Positions 1 to 10,815 are shown, numbered from the stretch's first letter. The stretch is DNA of 64,000 bases from Fuscibacter oryzae (GCF_016765795.1 NZ_JAESVP010000001.1:558001-622000), one strand, 5' to 3'. Program-made: numbers and translations. The notes: a model not told the origin generated them from the letters alone.

Positions 1-638
<638 letters not shown>

Positions 639-668
639 GCCGGAAAATTCCTGCTGCAAATGCGAAAT

Positions 669-700
669 GGGCGCGCAATAAAGTTGCGCGCCCTTATTTG
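669..700 (+). terminator. Rho-independent terminator between phaA and phaB
   Basis: A perfect 10-bp stem (GGGCGCGCAA at 669-678 with TTGCGCGCCC at 684-693, loop TAAAG) is followed by TTATTTG. It should end the thiolase transcript, so phaB would need its own promoter or read-through. Confidence 0.85.
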
Positions 701-741
701 TTTCGGTAACGGTATTTCAACAACCCTTGGAGGAGGATCTC

Positions 742-1467
742 ATGGCACGGGTGGCTTTGGTAACGGGCGGTTCACGCGGAATCGGTGCGGCAATTTCCGT
801 GGCGCTGAAGGCGGCAGGCTATAAGGTCGCCGCCAACTATGCCGGGAATGATGAGGCGGCAAAAGCATTTACTGCCGAAACCGGTATTCCGGCCTACAAG
901 TGGTCGGTCGCCGATTATGACGCCTGCAAGGCCGGTATCGCGCAGGTTGAGGCGGATCTTGGCCCCGTAGATGTGCTGGTGAACAACGCCGGGATCACCC
1001 GCGACGCGATGTTCCACAAGATGACGCCGCAGCAGTGGAAAGAGGTGATCGACACCAATCTGACAGGCCTGTTCAACATGACCCATCCGCTGTGGTCTGG
1101 GATGCGTGACCGCAAGTTTGGCCGGGTGATCTCGATCTCGTCGATCAACGGGCAAAAGGGGCAGGCGGGCCAAGCGAACTATTCCGCCGCGAAATCGGGC
1201 GATCTGGGCTTTACCAAGGCGCTGGCGGCAGAAGGCGCGCGCGCGGGCATTACCGTGAATGCGATCTGCCCCGGCTATATTGCCACCGAAATGGTCAAGG
1301 CGATTGATGAAAAGGTGCTGAACGAACGTATCATCCCGCTGATCCCGGTGGGCCGCCTGGGCGAACCGGAAGAGATTGCGCGCTGCGTGGTGTTTCTGGC
1401 CTCGGATGACGCGGGCTTCATCACAGGCTCGACGATCAGCGCCAACGGCGGGCAGTTCGTCGTCTGA
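742..1467 (+). CDS. phaB: Acetoacetyl-CoA reductase (NADPH), SDR family
   Basis: Reduces acetoacetyl-CoA to (R)-3-hydroxybutyryl-CoA for polyhydroxybutyrate synthesis. The 241-residue product has the classical short-chain dehydrogenase layout: TGGSRGIG nucleotide-binding motif near the N terminus, NNAG in the middle, and the catalytic Ser with Tyr-x-x-x-Lys (YSAAK). Length matches PhbB/PhaB. The ATG at 742 was chosen over an upstream in-frame start at 727 because GGAGGAGG lies just before it (729-736) and gives the usual family start MARVALVTGG. Preceded by phaA and closed by its own terminator. Confidence 0.95.
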   Translation: MARVALVTGGSRGIGAAISVALKAAGYKVAANYAGNDEAAKAFTAETGIPAYKWSVADYDACKAGIAQVEADLGPVDVLVNNAGITRDAMFHKMTPQQWKEVIDTNLTGLFNMTHPLWSGMRDRKFGRVISISSINGQKGQAGQANYSAAKSGDLGFTKALAAEGARAGITVNAICPGYIATEMVKAIDEKVLNERIIPLIPVGRLGEPEEIARCVVFLASDDAGFITGSTISANGGQFVV

Positions 1468-1486
1468 TCTGGCCGACAGAGTATCG

Positions 1487-1517
1487 AAAGGCCCCCACCT
1501 GGGGGCCTTTCTTTTTT
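1487..1517 (+). terminator. Rho-independent terminator after phaB
   Basis: Perfect 10-bp stem AAAGGCCCCC (1487-1496) / GGGGGCCTTT (1501-1510) with loop ACCT, followed by CTTTTTT. Confidence 0.92.
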
Positions 1518-1564
1518 CCTGACCTTCGCTAGACATCCAGTCGTAAGAATTTGTGGGACATTGG

Positions 1565-2449
1565 ATGACACGGCAACGCGCGACCACCATCGGCTTCACC
1601 GCCATCCTGATGTGGGCGCTGCTGGCGCTGCTGACAATCGGCTCCGCCCCGGTGCCCCCCTTTCTGCTGAACGCGCTGTGCTTTGGCATCGGCGGCGGGC
1701 TGGGGCTGATCTGGTTGGCGTTGGGGCCGGGCTTTGACGTGCTGCGGGGCATTTCCTGGAAGGTCTATGCCTTCGGATCGATTGCTTTGTTCGGCTATCA
1801 CGCGCTGTATTTTACCGCCTTTCGCATTGCCCCCGCAGCCGAAACCGGGCTGATCGCCTATCTGTGGCCGCTGTTCATCGTGCTGTTGTCCGGCCTGTTG
1901 CCGGGTGAGCGTCTGGGTCCGCTGCATATTTTGGGTGCGCTGATCGCCTTTGCCGGCGCTGCACTGATCCTGCTGGGGCGCGGCGATACGGGGGCTTCTG
2001 TTCCGGTGGCAGGGTTGGTGCTGGCATTTTTGTGCGCCATCACCTGGGCCGCCTATTCGGTGCTGTCGCGCCGTCTGGGCCAGGTGCCGACCGAAAGCGT
2101 GATTGTCTATTGCCTTGCCACGGCGGCCCTGTCGCTGCTGGTGCATCTTGCGTTTGAGGAAACGATCTGGCCCGCATCCCGCTGGGGCTGGCTGTCGGTG
2201 ATTGCGCTGGGGCTGGGGCCGGTGGGTGCTGCCTTTTTCACTTGGGATGTCGGCATGAAAAAGGGCGACATCCAGTTGCTGGGTGTCGCCTCTTATGCAG
2301 CCCCGTTGCTGTCTACACTGGCTCTTGTCGCCGGTGGACGGGCACAGGCAACCCCAATCTTGCTGCTGGCGGCAGCTCTGATTACCGGCGGGGCGGCGCT
2401 GGCCGCCCGCGCCAGCCTGCGGCCTGTCAGGCCTGCTGAAGACGGCTGA
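1565..2449 (+). CDS. DMT/EamA-family exporter, YddG-like
   Basis: Integral inner-membrane protein of about 294 residues with roughly ten hydrophobic segments arranged as two homologous halves, the drug/metabolite transporter fold. The C-terminal half (GPVGAAFFTWDVGMKKGD) resembles YddG-type aromatic amino-acid exporters, but the substrate cannot be set from sequence. An in-frame GTG at 1553 would add four residues; the ATG at 1565 has a weak GGGA upstream. The 3' end overlaps the convergent DUF465 gene by 23 bases. Confidence 0.85.
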   Translation: MTRQRATTIGFTAILMWALLALLTIGSAPVPPFLLNALCFGIGGGLGLIWLALGPGFDVLRGISWKVYAFGSIALFGYHALYFTAFRIAPAAETGLIAYLWPLFIVLLSGLLPGERLGPLHILGALIAFAGAALILLGRGDTGASVPVAGLVLAFLCAITWAAYSVLSRRLGQVPTESVIVYCLATAALSLLVHLAFEETIWPASRWGWLSVIALGLGPVGAAFFTWDVGMKKGDIQLLGVASYAAPLLSTLALVAGGRAQATPILLLAAALITGGAALAARASLRPVRPAEDG

Positions 2450-2594
2450 TCTCTTCCTTGATGCGCAGTTTCTGCTTCTTCCACTCGGCAATCTGAATAT
2501 CGTCCGACGCCGGCGCGCGCTGCGCCGCTTCGACCATATGGGACAGGTTATCGTGCTTCTTCTTCAATTCGGAGATATGGGAAGCGACAGTCAT
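2427..2594 (-). CDS. DUF465 (YdcH-type) small coiled-coil protein
   Basis: A 55-residue protein starting MTVASHISELKKKHDNLS and ending in a Lys/Glu-rich helix (EWKKQKLRIKEEISRLQQA). Length, two predicted helices and the LKKKH and KKQKL..KEEI patterns fit the DUF465/YdcH family; the molecular role is unknown. Reverse-strand AGGAGGA stands just upstream of the ATG (complement of TCCTCCT at about 2602-2608). Its end overlaps the exporter gene on the other strand. It was read by hand because it is so short. Confidence 0.8.
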   Translation of the reverse strand: MTVASHISELKKKHDNLSHMVEAAQRAPASDDIQIAEWKKQKLRIKEEISRLQQA

Positions 2595-2705
2595 CAATCA
2601 GTCCTCCTGATGGTTACGACAGGATCAGTGCAGCACGGATATTGAGTCGTGTCACCAATTCTTCGCACCCCTGTCACATCGCGGGGCGAATGGTCGCGGT
2701 GAATT

Positions 2706-3467
2706 TCAGTCAAACTCGGCGGAAAGCGGCGCGGCATGGCGCAAGACCTCATTTGCGCGGGGGGTATAGCTCTCACGGTCGCCATCATGGGCGGCCCCGT
2801 TATGAATGACAAAGGGCGCAAGCAGGCGGAACGGCGCCCGCCCGCCCTTGCGCGCCCGCAGGATCACCCGGCTTGCCGCCCGCCCTTGTCGCGCCGCCAG
2901 CGGCAGCACGGTGGCAGAGCCCAACCGGCTGCCAAGCGTGCCCAGAACCTCTGGCAGACCGTCGGCACCAAAGATCATCGTCAGCCAGCCACCCGGACGC
3001 AGACGGCGGGCGGCGGCCTGCACCCAATCGGCCAGCGGGGTTTCCACCTGCATCGCCGTGGCCCGCGCCTTGCGGGGCGACGGCGTACCCCCCTTGGGGT
3101 AGTAGGGCGGATTGGCGATCACATGGTCGAAATCTACCCGCAAGGGGCGCGGCATATGGGACAGATCGCCCTCCTCCACCTGCATCGCCTGCCCGTTGGC
3201 CGTGGCGTTGCGCCGGGCAAGATCGGCGTAGCCTGCCTGTAGTTCCAGCCCGGCCAGCACGAGCCCCGGCACCCGCGCGCCAAGGCACAAGGCCGCAGCC
3301 CCTGCCCCGCAACCCAGATCAAGCACCGATTGCCCCGGTTCCGCCGGGCAGGCCGCCGCCAGCAGCACCGGATCGGTCGCCGCGCGATACCCTTGCAGCG
3401 GCTGCCACAACACAAGCCTCCCGCACAGGAAGGCATCCTGCGACAAATCGCCCCCGGCAAATGTCAT
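2706..3467 (-). CDS. tRNA1(Val) (adenine37-N6)-methyltransferase-like protein
   Basis: Class I SAM-dependent methyltransferase of 253 residues. Motif I is VLDLGCGAGAAALCLG and the catalytic motif IV is NPPYY, the N-P-P-Y signature of N6-adenine and glutamine methyltransferases. The short N-terminal segment (DAFLCGRLVLWQPLQGYRAATDP) with the GYRaatDpvLL pattern matches TrmN6/YfiC-like enzymes, which modify A37 of tRNA1(Val). It is translationally coupled to the upstream DUF2007 gene: the ATG overlaps that gene's stop (ATGA, 3464-3467). Confidence 0.85.
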   Translation of the reverse strand: MTFAGGDLSQDAFLCGRLVLWQPLQGYRAATDPVLLAAACPAEPGQSVLDLGCGAGAAALCLGARVPGLVLAGLELQAGYADLARRNATANGQAMQVEEGDLSHMPRPLRVDFDHVIANPPYYPKGGTPSPRKARATAMQVETPLADWVQAAARRLRPGGWLTMIFGADGLPEVLGTLGSRLGSATVLPLAARQGRAASRVILRARKGGRAPFRLLAPFVIHNGAAHDGDRESYTPRANEVLRHAAPLSAEFD

Positions 3468-3679
3468 CGCGCCACCTCAACCCCGTTGTCACGCAAGGCT
3501 GCGCTGGCCAGAAACCAGTCTCTATCCGCCACCATCAGGCGCCGGGGGATGAACCCAAGCCCACCTTCCAGGATGCTCGTGTGGACGTCCAGCACAAAGC
3601 TGTCTATACCCTCGCCCTGAAGCAGGGCCTGAGCGAAGGCGATGGCAGTGGGGTCGGTGGTCTGAAGCAGCAGTTTCAT
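3464..3679 (-). CDS. DUF2007 domain protein (putative signal-transducing protein)
   Basis: A 71-residue protein beginning MKLLLQTTDPTAIAFAQALL. The pattern of an N-terminal beta strand, a helix reading 'A..LL..EGI' and a final VADRDWFLASAAL segment fits DUF2007, a PII-like small fold of unknown function. A much longer minus-strand reading frame extends upstream but runs antisense through the polyprenyl synthase gene, so the start here is the first sensible one. It is divergent from the synthase and coupled by ATGA overlap to the methyltransferase. Confidence 0.8.
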   Translation of the reverse strand: MKLLLQTTDPTAIAFAQALLQGEGIDSFVLDVHTSILEGGLGFIPRRLMVADRDWFLASAALRDNGVEVAR

Positions 3680-3733
3680 ACCGCCAGTGTTGCGGCCCCC
3701 GCCCGGAAAAGTCGAGACCCGTGGGGAATGGTG

Positions 3734-4735
3734 ATGAGCCTGGATATTGCCGCCAAGACACCGCATGATCAATTGGCCGAAATGCTGGCTGCGGATATGG
3801 CCGCGGTGAATGCGCTGATCCGTGACCGCATGGCCAGCGAACACGCCCCCCGCATTCCCGAAGTGACCGCCCATCTGATCGAGGCGGGCGGCAAACGCCT
3901 GCGCCCGATGCTGACGCTGGCCGCAGCGCGGCTGTGCGGTTACGCCGGGCCTTACCATGTTCATCTGGCGGCAACGGTTGAATTCATCCACACCGCAACG
4001 CTGCTGCATGATGATGTGGTGGACGAAAGCACCCAGCGGCGCGGGCGGCCGACGGCCAACCTGCTGTGGGACAACAAATCCTCGGTTCTGGTGGGCGACT
4101 ATCTGTTCGCCCGCAGCTTTCAGTTGATGACTGAAACCGGCAACATGCGCGTGCTGGACATTCTGGCCAATGCATCGGCCACGATTGCCGAGGGCGAGGT
4201 GCTGCAACTGACCGCAGCCCAGGATCTGGCGACGGATGAGGGGATTTACCTTCAGGTGGTGCGCGGCAAGACCGCCGCGCTGTTTTCGGCGGCAACCGAA
4301 GTGGGCGGCGTGATTGCTGGCGCGGAAGAGGCGCAGGTGCGGGCGCTGTTCGACTATGGCGATGCGTTGGGCATTGCGTTCCAGATCGCCGATGACCTTC
4401 TGGATTACGGTGGCACCAGCGCCGTGATCGGCAAGAACACCGGCGATGATTTCCGCGAGCGCAAGCTGACGCTGCCGGTGATCAAGGCGGTGGCCCGCGC
4501 CAATGCCGCAGAGCGTGCCTTCTGGACCCGGGTCATCGAAAAGGGCCAGCAGGGCGACGGCGATCTGGAGCAGGCGATTGCCCTGATGCAGCGCCATGGC
4601 GCGATGGAAGATGCGCGCAGCGATGCGCTGATGTGGTCGGCCAAGGCGTGCGCCGCGCTGGAGCGGTTGCCCAATCACCCGTTACGCGATGTGCTGGCCG
4701 AGTTGGCCGATTTCGTTGTGTCGCGCATCCGCTAG
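3734..4735 (+). CDS. ispB: Polyprenyl (octa/decaprenyl) diphosphate synthase
   Basis: Trans-prenyltransferase that builds the ubiquinone side chain from farnesyl diphosphate and IPP. The 333-residue product carries GGKRLRPML (53-61), the first Asp-rich motif DDVVD at 93-97 and the second, DDLLD at 220-224. The chain length (C40 or C50) cannot be decided from these motifs; alphaproteobacteria commonly make Q-10. The ATG at 3734 has GGGGAA about six bases upstream; an in-frame ATG at 3728 is the alternative. Its neighbourhood holds ispE and a ubiquinone-reducing dehydrogenase. Confidence 0.93.
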   Translation: MSLDIAAKTPHDQLAEMLAADMAAVNALIRDRMASEHAPRIPEVTAHLIEAGGKRLRPMLTLAAARLCGYAGPYHVHLAATVEFIHTATLLHDDVVDESTQRRGRPTANLLWDNKSSVLVGDYLFARSFQLMTETGNMRVLDILANASATIAEGEVLQLTAAQDLATDEGIYLQVVRGKTAALFSAATEVGGVIAGAEEAQVRALFDYGDALGIAFQIADDLLDYGGTSAVIGKNTGDDFRERKLTLPVIKAVARANAAERAFWTRVIEKGQQGDGDLEQAIALMQRHGAMEDARSDALMWSAKACAALERLPNHPLRDVLAELADFVVSRIR

Positions 4736-4748
4736 GGCTGCGGGCGGT

Positions 4749-5591
4749 CTAACTCGCCATCGCAGCGGCCTGCACCCACCAGCCGGGTTGCGCGCGGCGC
4801 AGGGCTTGTGCCGCCCCCTCGGCCTGCGCTGCCCCGGAAAACAACCCGAAGCAGGTAGCGCCCGATCCTGACATTCGCGCCAACAGGCAGCCCGCTTGCG
4901 CCCCCAGCGCCGCCGTGACCTGTCCGACCTGCGGCACCAACGTCAGGGCAGCGGGTTCCAGATCATTGCGCTGCTGGCGCAGGAACGCCGCCAGGTCCTG
5001 CGCCGTTGACCAATACGGCAGCGCATCGGGCAAGCCCGGATTGTCACGCCGCGCCAAGGCACGAAACACCGCCGGAGTGGACAGCGAAACACCGGGATTG
5101 ACCAGCACCAGCCAAGCGGCGGGCAGGCCACGAACCGGATCAACCTGCTCGCCCACCCCGCGCATCCGCGCAGGCACCCCGGCCAGACAGACCGGCACAT
5201 CTGCCCCCAGCGTCAGCACCGCCGCCGCGTCTGGCAAGGCCACGCCCCACAGCCGCGACAGCGCCCCCAGCACCGCCGCCGCATCCGCCGACCCACCCCC
5301 GACGCCAGAGGCGACGGGCAGATGCTTGTCCAGTGTGATCGCCGCCCCCAACGACAGGCCAAAGACCCGCGCCGCCCGCAGGCACAGGTTGTCCGGACCG
5401 TCTCCCAGCCCAGCGCCTTGCGGGCCGGTCACCGTCAGAGAAAGATCAGCGGCCGGGGTGACGGTGATCCGGTCGCCGGTTCCGGCAAAAACCACCAGCG
5501 AATCCAGCAGATGATAGCCATCTGCACGCTGCCCCATGACATGCAGGCACAGGTTCACCTTGGCGCGGGCAAGCGCCATTTCAGCCGCCAT
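4749..5591 (-). CDS. ispE: 4-diphosphocytidyl-2-C-methyl-D-erythritol kinase
   Basis: GHMP-family kinase of the non-mevalonate pathway; phosphorylates CDP-ME at the 2-hydroxyl. About 280 residues, with the N-terminal [11 protein letters not shown] and GYHLLDSLV segments and the glycine-rich ATP loop [15 protein letters not shown]. The start is uncertain: ATG at 5591 (overlapping the TPR gene's stop by 11 bases) gives a family-like N terminus, while ATG at 5579 follows that stop after one base. Neither has a strong Shine-Dalgarno, which suggests translational coupling to the upstream gene. Confidence 0.93.
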   Translation of the reverse strand: MAAEMALARAKVNLCLHVMGQRADGYHLLDSLVVFAGTGDRITVTPAADLSLTVTGPQGAGLGDGPDNLCLRAARVFGLSLGAAITLDKHLPVASGVGGGSADAAAVLGALSRLWGVALPDAAAVLTLGADVPVCLAGVPARMRGVGEQVDPVRGLPAAWLVLVNPGVSLSTPAVFRALARRDNPGLPDALPYWSTAQDLAAFLRQQRNDLEPAALTLVPQVGQVTAALGAQAGCLLARMSGSGATCFGLFSGAAQAEGAAQALRRAQPGWWVQAAAMAS

Positions 5592-7296
5592 TCGTCGCCG
5601 CTTCTTGCTTGACCGGATGGGCCGTCTCATCCGCCATCACCGCATCAAGGCCAATGTCCAGCTTTTGGCGAATGCGCTTGGCGTCGGCCTCGGTCGGCTT
5701 GAACGACAGGGCACGGTGCCATTGGAATTCCGCTTCGCGCTGGCGCCCGGCCTTCCAGTAGACATCGCCCAGATGGTCGGTAACCACGGGATCCACAGGT
5801 TCCAGCAGCGAGGCTTTTTCCATCGGCTCTACCGCATCGGCATAACGGCCAAGACGGAAATAGGCCCAAGCCAGACTGTCGATGATCATGCCCGACTCCG
5901 GCTCTGCCTTGACGGCGCGTTTGATCATGTCCAGCGCCTCATCCAGATTCTGGCCGCGATCGACATAGCTGTAGCCCAGATAGTTCAGCACCTGCGGCTG
6001 ATCCGGGTTCAGCTTCAGCGCCTGCCGCATATCGGCCTCGGTCGCGGGGAAATCGCCGGACCGTTCGGCACAGATGCCCCGGCTGAAATAGATCGCCCAG
6101 TGGTTCGGCTGCGGGTCGGGCACCAGCGCAAGGGCGGCGTCATAGGCGGCACGCGCCTCGGTAAAACGCTCCTCGCGGCGCAGAATGTCACCCAGACCGA
6201 CCTGCACCACCAACAGATCGGGGTGGCTGCGGGCGAGTGTCTGCATGATCTCGACCGCCGCGTCCTTGCGGCCAGATGCATAGGCAGCATCGGCGCGGCC
6301 CATTTCGGCAATGTGGAAAATCGGACTGTCGGCAGGCACCTTGGCATAGGCCTCGGTCGCCAGGTCGTGCTGGCCCAACTGCTCCAGCAGGCCCGCCGTC
6401 ATCAGCACGGCATCGGCATTGTCGGGCCGCAGGTCGGTGGCGATCCGGCTGTAAAGCAGGGTATAGGCATCCTCTGCCTGCCCGTTCAGCGCGGTGGCAA
6501 GGGTGTAGAACGCCTCGGCCAGACCATCCTTGGCGTTGCGCGCCATGTCAAAAGGCAATGGCTCGCCCGCCGTCAGGCGGCGGCGCAGATCATCGGCCAA
6601 AGGGTCCGGCCCGGTGCCAAAGGCCTGATCCAGCAGTTTCAGCGCATCGGCGTTCCGCTCCATCTGGCTCAGGATCTGCAAATGCGCCACCACGCCACGC
6701 CGCGTCATCGAGATCGGCCCGGCGGCCTTGCCCGACAGGATGTTGTCGGCGCTTTGGTAGTCACCAGCCGAGGCAAGGGCCAGCGCCTTGTGATACAGGG
6801 CAAAATTGGCAAGCTGGCGGGTTTTGGCCAAGGTATCAAAGGCATCCAGCGCCTCGGACATGCGGCCTTGGCCCAGTTCGGACCACGCCGTCACCAGCCC
6901 AACCAGCAGCGTGCCTGCCCCCGGATCGGATTTGACGGTGGCCAAAACGGCACCGAAATCACCCTTGCGGGCACCGGCATCAATCTGGGTCAGAAAGCTG
7001 ACAAGGCCGGGCTTGTCCGAGGTAGTCATTGCAGCGGCCAGCCGCGACGCCTCGTCCATCCGGCCAAGCGACAGGTTCGACAGGGCCGCCCCTTCCAGCA
7101 ACAGGGGGTTCGTCGGATCGGCCAGCAGCGATTGGCCATACCAATCCGCCGCCCCGGCAAAATCATGCTGGGCCAGCGCCGCCTGCGCCGCAAGATAGGC
7201 TCCGGGGTTGCCGTCATCCGCCCATGCCGGATGGCCCAGCACCCACAGGGCCAAGGCAGAAGTGGCAAGGGCAGCTTTGACGGAACGCAAGACCAT
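5581..7296 (-). CDS. Exported tetratricopeptide-repeat protein
   Basis: About 571 residues. An N-terminal signal peptide ([20 protein letters not shown], cleavage likely after AWA) is followed by many TPR units from about residue 40 to the C terminus, seen as repeated G/A-Y-x3-G...A...A...P patterns; the last few ([30 protein letters not shown]) are clear. TPR arrays mediate protein interactions, so this is probably a periplasmic or outer-membrane assembly scaffold; the partner is unknown. The ATG at 7296 has GGAG ten bases upstream. ispE follows with overlap. Confidence 0.85.
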   Translation of the reverse strand: MVLRSVKAALATSALALWVLGHPAWADDGNPGAYLAAQAALAQHDFAGAADWYGQSLLADPTNPLLLEGAALSNLSLGRMDEASRLAAAMTTSDKPGLVSFLTQIDAGARKGDFGAVLATVKSDPGAGTLLVGLVTAWSELGQGRMSEALDAFDTLAKTRQLANFALYHKALALASAGDYQSADNILSGKAAGPISMTRRGVVAHLQILSQMERNADALKLLDQAFGTGPDPLADDLRRRLTAGEPLPFDMARNAKDGLAEAFYTLATALNGQAEDAYTLLYSRIATDLRPDNADAVLMTAGLLEQLGQHDLATEAYAKVPADSPIFHIAEMGRADAAYASGRKDAAVEIMQTLARSHPDLLVVQVGLGDILRREERFTEARAAYDAALALVPDPQPNHWAIYFSRGICAERSGDFPATEADMRQALKLNPDQPQVLNYLGYSYVDRGQNLDEALDMIKRAVKAEPESGMIIDSLAWAYFRLGRYADAVEPMEKASLLEPVDPVVTDHLGDVYWKAGRQREAEFQWHRALSFKPTEADAKRIRQKLDIGLDAVMADETAHPVKQEAATNGG

Positions 7297-7407
7297 GAAC
7301 ACAATCTCCAAAGACTGGGGCAAAGCTAGAACGCGCAGGCCGCCAAAGCAATGCGGGCCGGGGAGATGTGCCCCCCGGCCCGCCGATTCTCGCGCAGATG
7401 TGTGGCG

Positions 7408-9060
7408 TTACATATTGGGATAGTTCGGCCCGTCACCGCCCATCGGCGTGGTCCAGACGATGTTCTGCGACGGATCCTTGATGTCGCAGGTCTTGCAGTG
7501 AACGCAGTTCTGGAAATTGATCTGGAAGCGCGGGTCTTTGCCCTCTTCCGCGATCACCTCATACACGCCCGCCGGGCAATAGCGCTGCGCCGGTTCGGCA
7601 AACTCCGGCAGGTTCACCTTGATCGGAACGCTGGCGTCTTTCAGCCGCAGGTGCGCGGGCTGGCTTTCTTCATGGTTGGTAAAACTGAACGCCACGTTGG
7701 TCAGCCGGTCGAACGACAGCACGCCATCGGGGCGCGGATAGTCGATCGGCTTGTGCTTGGCGGCCTTTTCGGTTGCCGCAGCATCGGTCTTGCCATGCTT
7801 CAGCGTGCCCAGAACGGTCAGGCCAAAGGTATTGGCCCACATATCCGCCCCGCCCGCCAACAGCGAGGCGATCAGGCCATAACGCGACCACAACGGTTTG
7901 ACGTTGCGCACCTTTTTCAGATCTTTGCCAATCGCGCCGCCGCGCACATCAGCCTCATAATCATTCAGTTCATCGCCCGAACGGCCCGCCCCGATCGCGG
8001 CATAGGCGGCCTCGGCGGCAGCCTTGCCCGACAGCATGGCGTTGTGGTTGCCCTTGATGCGCGGCACGTTCACCAGACCTGCGGTGCAGCCCAAGAGCGC
8101 CACGCCCGGCGCCACCATTTTCGGGATCGACTGCCAGCCGCCTTCGCTGATCGCCCGCGCGCCATAAGCCACACGCTTGCCGCCTTTCAGCAGCTCGGCC
8201 ACCATCGGGTGATGCTTGAACCGCTGGAATTCCATATAGGGGTAGAGGTAGGGGTTCTTGTAGTTCAGGTGAACCACGAAACCGACGTAAACCTGATTGT
8301 TCTCAAGGTGATAGATAAAGCTGCCGCCGCCGGCATTGCTGCCAAGGGGCCAACCCATCGTATGCGTCACAGTGCCTTCGCGGTGCTTCTTGGGATCAAT
8401 CTCCCAGATTTCCTTCATGCCGATGCCGAATTTCTGCGGGCAATGTCCTTTGGACAGGTCGTATTTGGCGATGACTTCTTTGGCCAAGCTGCCGCGCACG
8501 CCTTCCGACAGGAAAACGTATTTGCCGCGCAGTTCCATCCCCGGCTCATAGTTCGGGCCGGGCGTGCCATCGGCAGCAAGGCCCATCTCACCGGCCACAA
8601 CGCCGACCACCTGGCCTTTGTCGCCATAAACCAGTTGCGAACAGGACATGCCGGGGAAAATCTCGACCCCCAGCCCTTCGGCCACCTGCGCCATCCAGCG
8701 GCAGACATTCGCCATCGAGACGATGTAATTGCCATGGTTGTTCATCAGGGGCGGCATGGGGAAATTCGGGATTCGCATCTGACCGGCCGGGCCGAGGATG
8801 TAGAAATTATCCTCTTTCACCTCGGTCTTGATCGGCGCACCCATGCTGCGCCAGTCGGGCAGCAGCGCATCAAGGCCCGAAGGGTCCAGCACCGCACCAG
8901 AAAGGATGTGGGCGCCGACCTCGGAGCCCTTTTCCATCACCACGACCGACAGGTTCGGGTCCAACTGCTTCAGCCGGATCGCCGCAGACAGGCCCGACGG
9001 CCCCGCGCCAACGATCACGACATCATATTCCATCGCCTCGCGCTGGATATCCTGTGGCAT
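7408..9060 (-). CDS. Electron transfer flavoprotein:ubiquinone oxidoreductase (ETF-QO)
   Basis: Inner-membrane-associated iron-sulfur flavoprotein that passes electrons from ETF (fatty-acid and amino-acid dehydrogenases) to ubiquinone. The 550-residue product has an N-terminal FAD-binding [15 protein letters not shown], the conserved [12 protein letters not shown] region, and a C-terminal 4Fe-4S ligand set: YCPAGVYE followed by [12 protein letters not shown]. Length is normal for the family. The ATG at 9060 has GAGGGG eight bases upstream. It sits near the polyprenyl synthase that makes the tail of its quinone substrate. Confidence 0.96.
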   Translation of the reverse strand: MPQDIQREAMEYDVVIVGAGPSGLSAAIRLKQLDPNLSVVVMEKGSEVGAHILSGAVLDPSGLDALLPDWRSMGAPIKTEVKEDNFYILGPAGQMRIPNFPMPPLMNNHGNYIVSMANVCRWMAQVAEGLGVEIFPGMSCSQLVYGDKGQVVGVVAGEMGLAADGTPGPNYEPGMELRGKYVFLSEGVRGSLAKEVIAKYDLSKGHCPQKFGIGMKEIWEIDPKKHREGTVTHTMGWPLGSNAGGGSFIYHLENNQVYVGFVVHLNYKNPYLYPYMEFQRFKHHPMVAELLKGGKRVAYGARAISEGGWQSIPKMVAPGVALLGCTAGLVNVPRIKGNHNAMLSGKAAAEAAYAAIGAGRSGDELNDYEADVRGGAIGKDLKKVRNVKPLWSRYGLIASLLAGGADMWANTFGLTVLGTLKHGKTDAAATEKAAKHKPIDYPRPDGVLSFDRLTNVAFSFTNHEESQPAHLRLKDASVPIKVNLPEFAEPAQRYCPAGVYEVIAEEGKDPRFQINFQNCVHCKTCDIKDPSQNIVWTTPMGGDGPNYPNM

Positions 9061-9315
9061 GGCTGTTCCCCTCGTCCCGGTTCTGGCTCGCGTCTGCGTG
9101 ATTGCCTTAAGGCAGGCCACAGGTCAACCACGACGCAACATCATATTTCGGCATCGCAGCATGAGGGAAACTTTCTTACCCGGTCGCGACAGACCATCGC
9201 CGAAACCCGGCATACCCTCTTGCAATCCATCCCTCCATCGGGTCAGGTGAAGCGAACGAGGTTCCAAGGTCATGGCCCGCAAGGCTGTGACCTTATCATT
9301 TGCGTGAATAAGGCC

Positions 9316-9786
9316 ATGGAAAAAATTCCGATGACACGCGCGGGTTTCAACGCGCATGACGAAGAACTGAAGATTCTCAAGACGGTGGAGCGCCCCTCCG
9401 TGATCCGCGCCATTGCCGAGGCGCGCGAGCATGGTGACCTGTCGGAAAACGCGGAATATCATTCAGCGCGCGAAAAGCAGAGCTTCATCGAGGGCCGCAT
9501 CAAAGAGCTGGAGGGCGTCTTGTCGCTGGCCGAGGTGATCGATCCGTCCAAGCTGTCGGGCGCGATCAAGTTCGGCGCGACAGTGACCCTTGTTGATGAA
9601 GACAACGAAGAGGAAAAAACCTATCAGATCGTGGGTGAGACCGAGGCGGATATTGAGGCGGGCAAGCTGAACATCCGCTCGCCGCTGGCCCGCGCGCTGA
9701 TTGGCAAGGACGAAGGCGACAGCGTTGAGGTCCGCACCCCCGGCGGCCAGCGCAGCTATGAAGTTGTCACGATTCGCTACCTCTGA
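9316..9786 (+). CDS. greA: Transcription elongation factor GreA
   Basis: Rescues backtracked RNA polymerase by stimulating transcript cleavage. The 156-residue product begins [11 protein letters not shown]; its N-terminal coiled coil holds the acidic tip ([18 protein letters not shown]), with the two catalytic acidic residues in DLSENAE, and the C-terminal FKBP-like domain ends with [11 protein letters not shown]. The long upstream extension of this frame has no similarity to GreA and overlaps ETF-QO antisense, so ATG 9316 is used. About 255 bases separate it from the divergent ETF-QO gene; I see no recognisable element there. Confidence 0.97.
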   Translation: MEKIPMTRAGFNAHDEELKILKTVERPSVIRAIAEAREHGDLSENAEYHSAREKQSFIEGRIKELEGVLSLAEVIDPSKLSGAIKFGATVTLVDEDNEEEKTYQIVGETEADIEAGKLNIRSPLARALIGKDEGDSVEVRTPGGQRSYEVVTIRYL

Positions 9787-9804
9787 CCACAGCGGGAACG
9801 GTGC

Positions 9805-10794
9805 ATGACCCTGCCCGAAGACCAACGGCCCGACCCAAAGCTGCGCGATCTGACGCAAGCGCCAATGACCGAGATTTTCGCGGCATTGCTCAGTTTTGTC
9901 TGGATGGGGGCGGTGGGGGCTTATGCGCTGACCGCGCCGGGCGAATCCGCGCCGGGGCTGGCGCTGTCACTGCTGGTGGTGTTTTTGCCGCTGGTGCTGA
10001 TCTGGACCGCCGTGGTCACTTTGCGGTCACTACGCACCCTGCGGGCCGAGGCGCGCAGGCTGCATGCCACGGTCGAGGCGCTGCGCCGCGACTATGCCGC
10101 CAATCAGGCCGGACCGAAGCCCTCTGTCGAGAAAAAGCTGACCGAGATCGAGCGCGCGACCCGCAGCACCGAAACCGCGATGGCAAGCTTTACCTCGCGC
10201 CGTGACAGCAGCCTGTCGGTGCCCTCGGCCGACCGCAAGGCGGCGATGGCGGCCCCCCGCCCCGAACCGCAGGCCGAGCAGCCTGCACTGGCGCTTGGCA
10301 CTCCGGCAGAAGATCTGCGCCCGCCACTGTCGGTGCCCGATTTCATCCGCGCGCTGCAATTTCCCGAAAGCCCCGATGACAAAGAGGGCTTTCGTGCCCT
10401 GCGTCTGGCGCTGGAGGACCGTACCGCCGCCAAGCTGATCCGCGCGGCACAGGATGTGCTGACCCTGCTGGCGCAGGACGGCATCTTCATGGATGATCTG
10501 AAGCCCGACCGTGCTCGCCCCGAATTCTGGCGCAAGTTTGCTGCCGGAGAGCGCGGGCGCTCCATCGCCGCCCTTGGCGGGGTGCGCGACCGATCCTCTC
10601 TGGCGCTGACCGCCGGGCGTATGCGCGAAGACCCGGTGTTCCGCGATGCGGCCCACCATTTCCTGCGCACCTTCGACCGCGCCTTTCAGGAATTTGAACA
10701 TAACGCCAGCGATGCCGATCTGGCCGATCTGTCCGACACCCGCACCGCTCGCGCCTTCATGCTGTTCGGGCGGGTCACGGGGACGTTCGACTAG
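9805..10794 (+). CDS. Hypothetical membrane protein with coiled coil
   Basis: Not a family I can name. 329 residues: a short polar N terminus, two hydrophobic segments at about 22-44 and 50-74, then a charged helical stretch (75-130, RTLRAEARRLHATVEALRR) likely to be coiled coil, a Pro/Ala-rich linker (about 145-180) and a conserved-looking helical C-terminal domain from about 175 (PLSVPDFIRALQFP...). That arrangement suggests an inner-membrane anchor with a cytoplasmic domain. It follows greA by 18 bases and may be cotranscribed. Confidence 0.7.
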   Translation: MTLPEDQRPDPKLRDLTQAPMTEIFAALLSFVWMGAVGAYALTAPGESAPGLALSLLVVFLPLVLIWTAVVTLRSLRTLRAEARRLHATVEALRRDYAANQAGPKPSVEKKLTEIERATRSTETAMASFTSRRDSSLSVPSADRKAAMAAPRPEPQAEQPALALGTPAEDLRPPLSVPDFIRALQFPESPDDKEGFRALRLALEDRTAAKLIRAAQDVLTLLAQDGIFMDDLKPDRARPEFWRKFAAGERGRSIAALGGVRDRSSLALTAGRMREDPVFRDAAHHFLRTFDRAFQEFEHNASDADLADLSDTRTARAFMLFGRVTGTFD

Positions 10795-10815
10795 ACGCTG
10801 CTCTTTTGGCTGATG

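Noticed and set aside
2873-3733. N-terminal extension of the polyprenyl synthase frame
   Set aside because: It runs antisense through the methyltransferase and DUF2007 genes and has no similarity to prenyltransferases.
5536-7329. 597-residue plus-strand ORF
   Set aside because: Exactly antisense to the TPR protein gene, and lacks recognisable domains; high-GC genes produce such shadows.
7351-9315. Very long N-terminal extension of the greA frame
   Set aside because: Antisense to ETF-QO; GreA is complete from 9316.
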